Assembly: GCF_016918765.2 (NCBI RefSeq)
Contig: NZ_CP092104.1
Span: 2,604,001 to 2,668,000, forward strand
Direction of reading: 5' to 3'
From: Flagellatimonas centrodinii
GTDB lineage: Bacteria; Pseudomonadota; Gammaproteobacteria; Nevskiales; Nevskiaceae
DNA: 64,000 nt
Positions within the stretch are counted from its first letter, which is position 1. Each line of letters begins with the position of its first letter. Both the position numbers and the translations under genes were made by a program. Positions 61,567 through 64,000 of this stretch are shown one piece after another. A model generated the notes under the pieces. The model was not told where the DNA came from and did not search any database. It saw only the letters and a program-made list of their open reading frames with translations.

Positions 61567-61593
61567 GCCGCAAGCTTACCGCGAGGATCGCCC

Positions 61594-62397
61594 TCAGCTG
61601 CGGCCGGGTGCGGCCAGCAGCATCGCCGCACAGTGGTGCCGCCAGCGGCGACTGGCCGCCGGTGCGGTTCGCGGATCGTCTTCGAGTTGCAGCGCCACGG
61701 CGCCCAACGGGTCGCGCCATTGCAGCGCCTGGCGCAGGCCGACATCGGTGGCCCGCCGCACCAGCATGGCATCAGGCCAGCGGTCCGCCTGCCAGTACAG
61801 CGCTGATGCCAGCCTCGCCCCGTTGTCGCTCAGCTGGCCGACATGGCGGAGCTGGCAGCCCGGACCGCGGGCGGTGAGCCGCAGTGGAATGGCCTCGGCC
61901 ACTGCCGTCTGCACCAGTCGGGCGGCGGTCGGGCCTGGCAGGGGGCGGGTCGCGCCGAGGGGGTCCAGCGGTTCTGCCGGGTCGGCTGTGATCGTCGCGG
62001 CGCGAGGGCGGCTGGGGGGCCCGGGTTCGAGCTGGGCCAGGGCCTGCAACAGGGCCTCCGGTGGCCCCAACGGGTTCAGTTCCAGCGCCACCGTGCCGGC
62101 CGGGCCGCAGAGCAGAATGCCGGGAGTCGCCGCCTCGGGTGCCAGCACCACGGCATCGGGACAGTGCCGCAGACAAATGCGAATCACCAGGTCGTTGCCC
62201 CGCAGCAGCGCGATGTCGTCCTGCTGCTCGTATCGCAGTTGCGGCACTGTACGGCTCAGCGTCATGCCCGCCACGGTCGTTCTCACCCGCAGGGCACCCA
62301 GTTCTGGCAGCCGGGCCAGCAGCGCGCTGCCGGTGTGCACGGCGCTGTCCTGCAGGGCCGGCCAGGCGCTGAGGGCGGCAGAGGGATCGGCGGGCAT
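61594..62397 (-). CDS. Divergent HmuS/HemS-like heme protein
   Basis: 267 residues, shorter than normal HmuS (about 340-350). The stretch LVIRICLRHCPDAVVLAPEA followed by GILLCGPAGTVALELNPLGP aligns in pattern with one half of HemS/HmuS, and the C-terminal half repeats a similar layout weakly. Heme-trafficking or degradation is suggested by its place between hemP and hmuU. Confidence is limited because the conserved half-repeat motifs are poorly kept. Confidence 0.6.
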   Translation of the reverse strand: MPADPSAALSAWPALQDSAVHTGSALLARLPELGALRVRTTVAGMTLSRTVPQLRYEQQDDIALLRGNDLVIRICLRHCPDAVVLAPEAATPGILLCGPAGTVALELNPLGPPEALLQALAQLEPGPPSRPRAATITADPAEPLDPLGATRPLPGPTAARLVQTAVAEAIPLRLTARGPGCQLRHVGQLSDNGARLASALYWQADRWPDAMLVRRATDVGLRQALQWRDPLGAVALQLEDDPRTAPAASRRWRHHCAAMLLAAPGRS

Positions 62398-62406
62398 CGG
62401 CGAGCC

Positions 62407-62598
62407 CTACTTGTTGAGAATCAGCTTGTCGTTGCGGGTCAGGCGCAGGCGGTATTCCTCGCCCTGATGCTCGATGATCAACTCATGAGTGTTGCGGAAC
62501 AGGTCCTCGCTGCGCAGCCGCGGCGCCGGTGCGCGGCTGGGGCGGCGAGGGCGGCTGTCGAGGCTGAGGGGGCGGGGCGGGGTGTAGGGCTCGTGCAT
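62407..62598 (-). CDS. hemP: Hemin uptake protein HemP/HmuP
   Basis: 63 residues from ATG 62598 (GAGGAA upstream). The C-terminal signature HELIIEHQGEEYRLRLTRND followed by KLILNK is that of HemP. HemP-family proteins are needed for, or promote, expression of heme-uptake genes. First gene after the Fur box. Confidence 0.9.
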   Translation of the reverse strand: MHEPYTPPRPLSLDSRPRRPSRAPAPRLRSEDLFRNTHELIIEHQGEEYRLRLTRNDKLILNK

Positions 62599-62621
62599 GG
62601 CAGGTTCCTCATAGGGAAAAC

Positions 62622-62641
62622 AAATGATAACGATTCGCATT
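62622..62641 (-). promoter_or_regulatory. Fur box upstream of hemP
   Basis: AAATGATAACGATTCGCATT closely matches the 19-bp Fur consensus (GATAATGATWATCATTATC) and lies 24-43 bases upstream of hemP. It implies iron-repressed expression of the heme locus. Confidence 0.85.
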
Positions 62642-62714
62642 ACATATGCAAACCCCGGTGCCCGCCCGTCTTGCGGCCAAGCCGCATGCACGCTGATATA
62701 CTGTTGCGCCCGAT

Positions 62715-62799
62715 GCGAGAGTGGCGGAATTGGTAGACGCACTGGATTTAGGTTCCAGCGCCGCAAGGCGTGCGAGTTCGAGTCTCGCCTCCCGCACCA
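62715..62799 (+). tRNA. tRNA-Leu(UAG)
   Basis: 85 nt with a long variable arm (GCGCCGCAAGGCGT) and encoded CCA. Anticodon stem CTGGA/TCCAG, loop TTTAGGT, anticodon TAG at 62749-62751. The acceptor stem GCGAGAG/CTCCCGC has an A4-C69 mismatch where E. coli has G-C. Confidence 0.96.
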
Positions 62800-62906
62800 C
62801 TGAACACCGCATTGGGTCCGAAGACATCGCCGCAGCCGGTCGTGCTGACCGCTTGTCGATGGCCTCGTCTCCGTATTCCGAATATCGTCTCTAGAGAATT
62901 TCACCC

Positions 62907-64000
62907 ATGGAAGTACAACTGGAAGCCCCGGGCGGTCTGCGCCGGGAACTGCGCGTTCGTGTTCCTGCCGAGCAGGTCAGCAAGGCGGTTGATGAGCGGC
63001 TGAAGCGCATGGCATCCCGCGCCAAGGTGCCGGGGTTCCGCCCCGGCAAGGCGCCGATGAAGGTCATCCAGCAGCAATATGGTGATTCCGCGCGTCTTGA
63101 TGCCGTGTCCGACCTGGTGAACCAGACCTATCCCGAGGCGCTCAGCCAGGCCGGCGTGGCGCCGGCCGGCCAGCCGCGCATCGACATCACCGCCGAGACC
63201 GCCGGTGAAGCGCTCGAATACGTGGCCCATTTCGAGGTGTATCCCGAGATCACCCTGCAGGGGCTCGATGCGATGAAGATCGAGAAGCCCGAGGTGGAGG
63301 TGACCGAGGCGGATGTTGATCGCCTGGTCGACAACCTGCGCAAGGCACGCCGCGGCTTCGAGGTGGTTGAGCGCGCCGCTGCCGATGGCGACACCGTCAC
63401 GGTCGACTTCGTCGGCAAGATCGATGGCGAGGCCTTCGGTGGCAGTGAAGGCAAGGATGTGCGCCTGGAAATCGGCCAGGGGCAGTTCCTGCCCGATCTT
63501 GAGGCCGGCATGGTCGGCAAGTCCGCCCCGGCGGACTTCGTGGTCGACGTGACCTTCCCCGGTGACTACCGCCGTGAAGACCTGCAGGGCAAGACCGCGC
63601 AGTTCGAGGTGAGCCTGAAGAAGGTCGAGGCCGCCACCCTGCCGGAGATTGATGCCGAGTTCCTCAAGGGTCACAACGTCGACCCCGATGCCGGCGTTGA
63701 TGGCCTGCGCAGCAAGTGCCGGCAGGCGCTGGAAAAGGAACGCGACAAGGCGGTGCGCAACCGTCTCAAGCAGCAGGTGATGGACCAGTTGCTGGCGGCC
63801 AACCCGATCGAGGTGCCCACCGCGCTGGTCGAGCAGGAAACCCCGCGCCTGCAACAGGAAGCCGCCTCACGCATGGGCCTGCAGAACCAGAAGGGTTTCA
63901 AGCCGGAGCAGCTCGACCAGATGCTGCCGGCGCAGATTTTCACGCCGCAGGCACAGCGTCGGGTGGCGTTGGGGCTGCTGGTGGGCGAAGTGATGAAGAG
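62907..64000 (+). CDS. tig: Trigger factor (3' truncated by window edge)
   Basis: About 364 residues visible from ATG 62907 (MEVQLEAPGGLRRELRVRVP). The ribosome-binding signature VPGFRPGKAP lies near residue 43. The FKBP-type prolyl isomerase domain (ADGDTVTVDFVGKIDGEAFG, about 160-180) and the start of the C-terminal chaperone arms follow. Trigger factor binds at the ribosome exit tunnel and folds nascent chains. The order tRNA-Leu then tig is common. Confidence 0.95.
   Translation, partial: MEVQLEAPGGLRRELRVRVPAEQVSKAVDERLKRMASRAKVPGFRPGKAPMKVIQQQYGDSARLDAVSDLVNQTYPEALSQAGVAPAGQPRIDITAETAGEALEYVAHFEVYPEITLQGLDAMKIEKPEVEVTEADVDRLVDNLRKARRGFEVVERAAADGDTVTVDFVGKIDGEAFGGSEGKDVRLEIGQGQFLPDLEAGMVGKSAPADFVVDVTFPGDYRREDLQGKTAQFEVSLKKVEAATLPEIDAEFLKGHNVDPDAGVDGLRSKCRQALEKERDKAVRNRLKQQVMDQLLAANPIEVPTALVEQETPRLQQEAASRMGLQNQKGFKPEQLDQMLPAQIFTPQAQRRVALGLLVGEVMK

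Overview
High-GC Gammaproteobacterium-type chromosome carrying one complete-looking temperate prophage. The order smc-zipA-ligA, the tRNA-Leu(UAG)-tig junction, ZipA itself, BolA, YciB and a Fur-type heme-uptake locus all fit Gammaproteobacteria. A genus cannot be named safely; the DcaP-like porin and orphan LuxR regulator would suit an environmental lineage near Nevskiales or Xanthomonadales, which is inference only.

Left host arm (1-13320): the 3' part of smc, then zipA, ligA and a membrane protein. A leftward set follows: a lipoprotein, an OmpA-like protein, and a BolA-YciI-YciB cluster. Next come a YciO-type protein, a response regulator, a DcaP-like porin and tRNA-Pro(UGG). Right host arm (59745-64000): a leftward hemP-hmuS-like-hmuU-hmuV locus behind a Fur box, tRNA-Leu(UAG), and the start of tig.

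Prophage (13274-59744, about 46.4 kb): bounded by a 47-bp direct repeat that starts in the anticodon loop of tRNA-Pro. Layout: int and a membrane-protein cargo gene; a leftward early operon of about 31 tightly overlapping genes (27.6 down to 15.3 kb) with ParB, a two-zinc-ribbon Lar-like protein, a DUF1508 protein, CsrA and a probable excisionase; an immunity region with a CI-like repressor, a Cro-like protein and two triple-operator clusters; a rightward replication gene (Toprim plus helicase); a mirror-symmetric iteron structure; a GpA-type terminase; a Mor-type activator gene; a lysis cassette; lambda-type head genes; a siphovirus tail with a 2,367-residue tape measure; and a right end with an adenine methyltransferase and an SOS-box-controlled pair ending in YedK/HMCES.

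How the parts may work together: the repressor would hold both operator clusters silent. It has no peptidase domain, so the LexA-controlled gene at the right end is a candidate Tum-like antirepressor. After induction the Mor-type protein may switch on late genes through a duplicated 37-bp element that precedes both the lysis and head operons. Unexplained features include a 14-bp palindrome (TTTCGCCGGCGAAA) scattered over the prophage in six exact and three near-exact copies, possibly the site of the phage ParB, and a pair of 74-bp inverted iteron arms between primase and terminase. All functional calls come from reading sequence and motifs; no database search was run.
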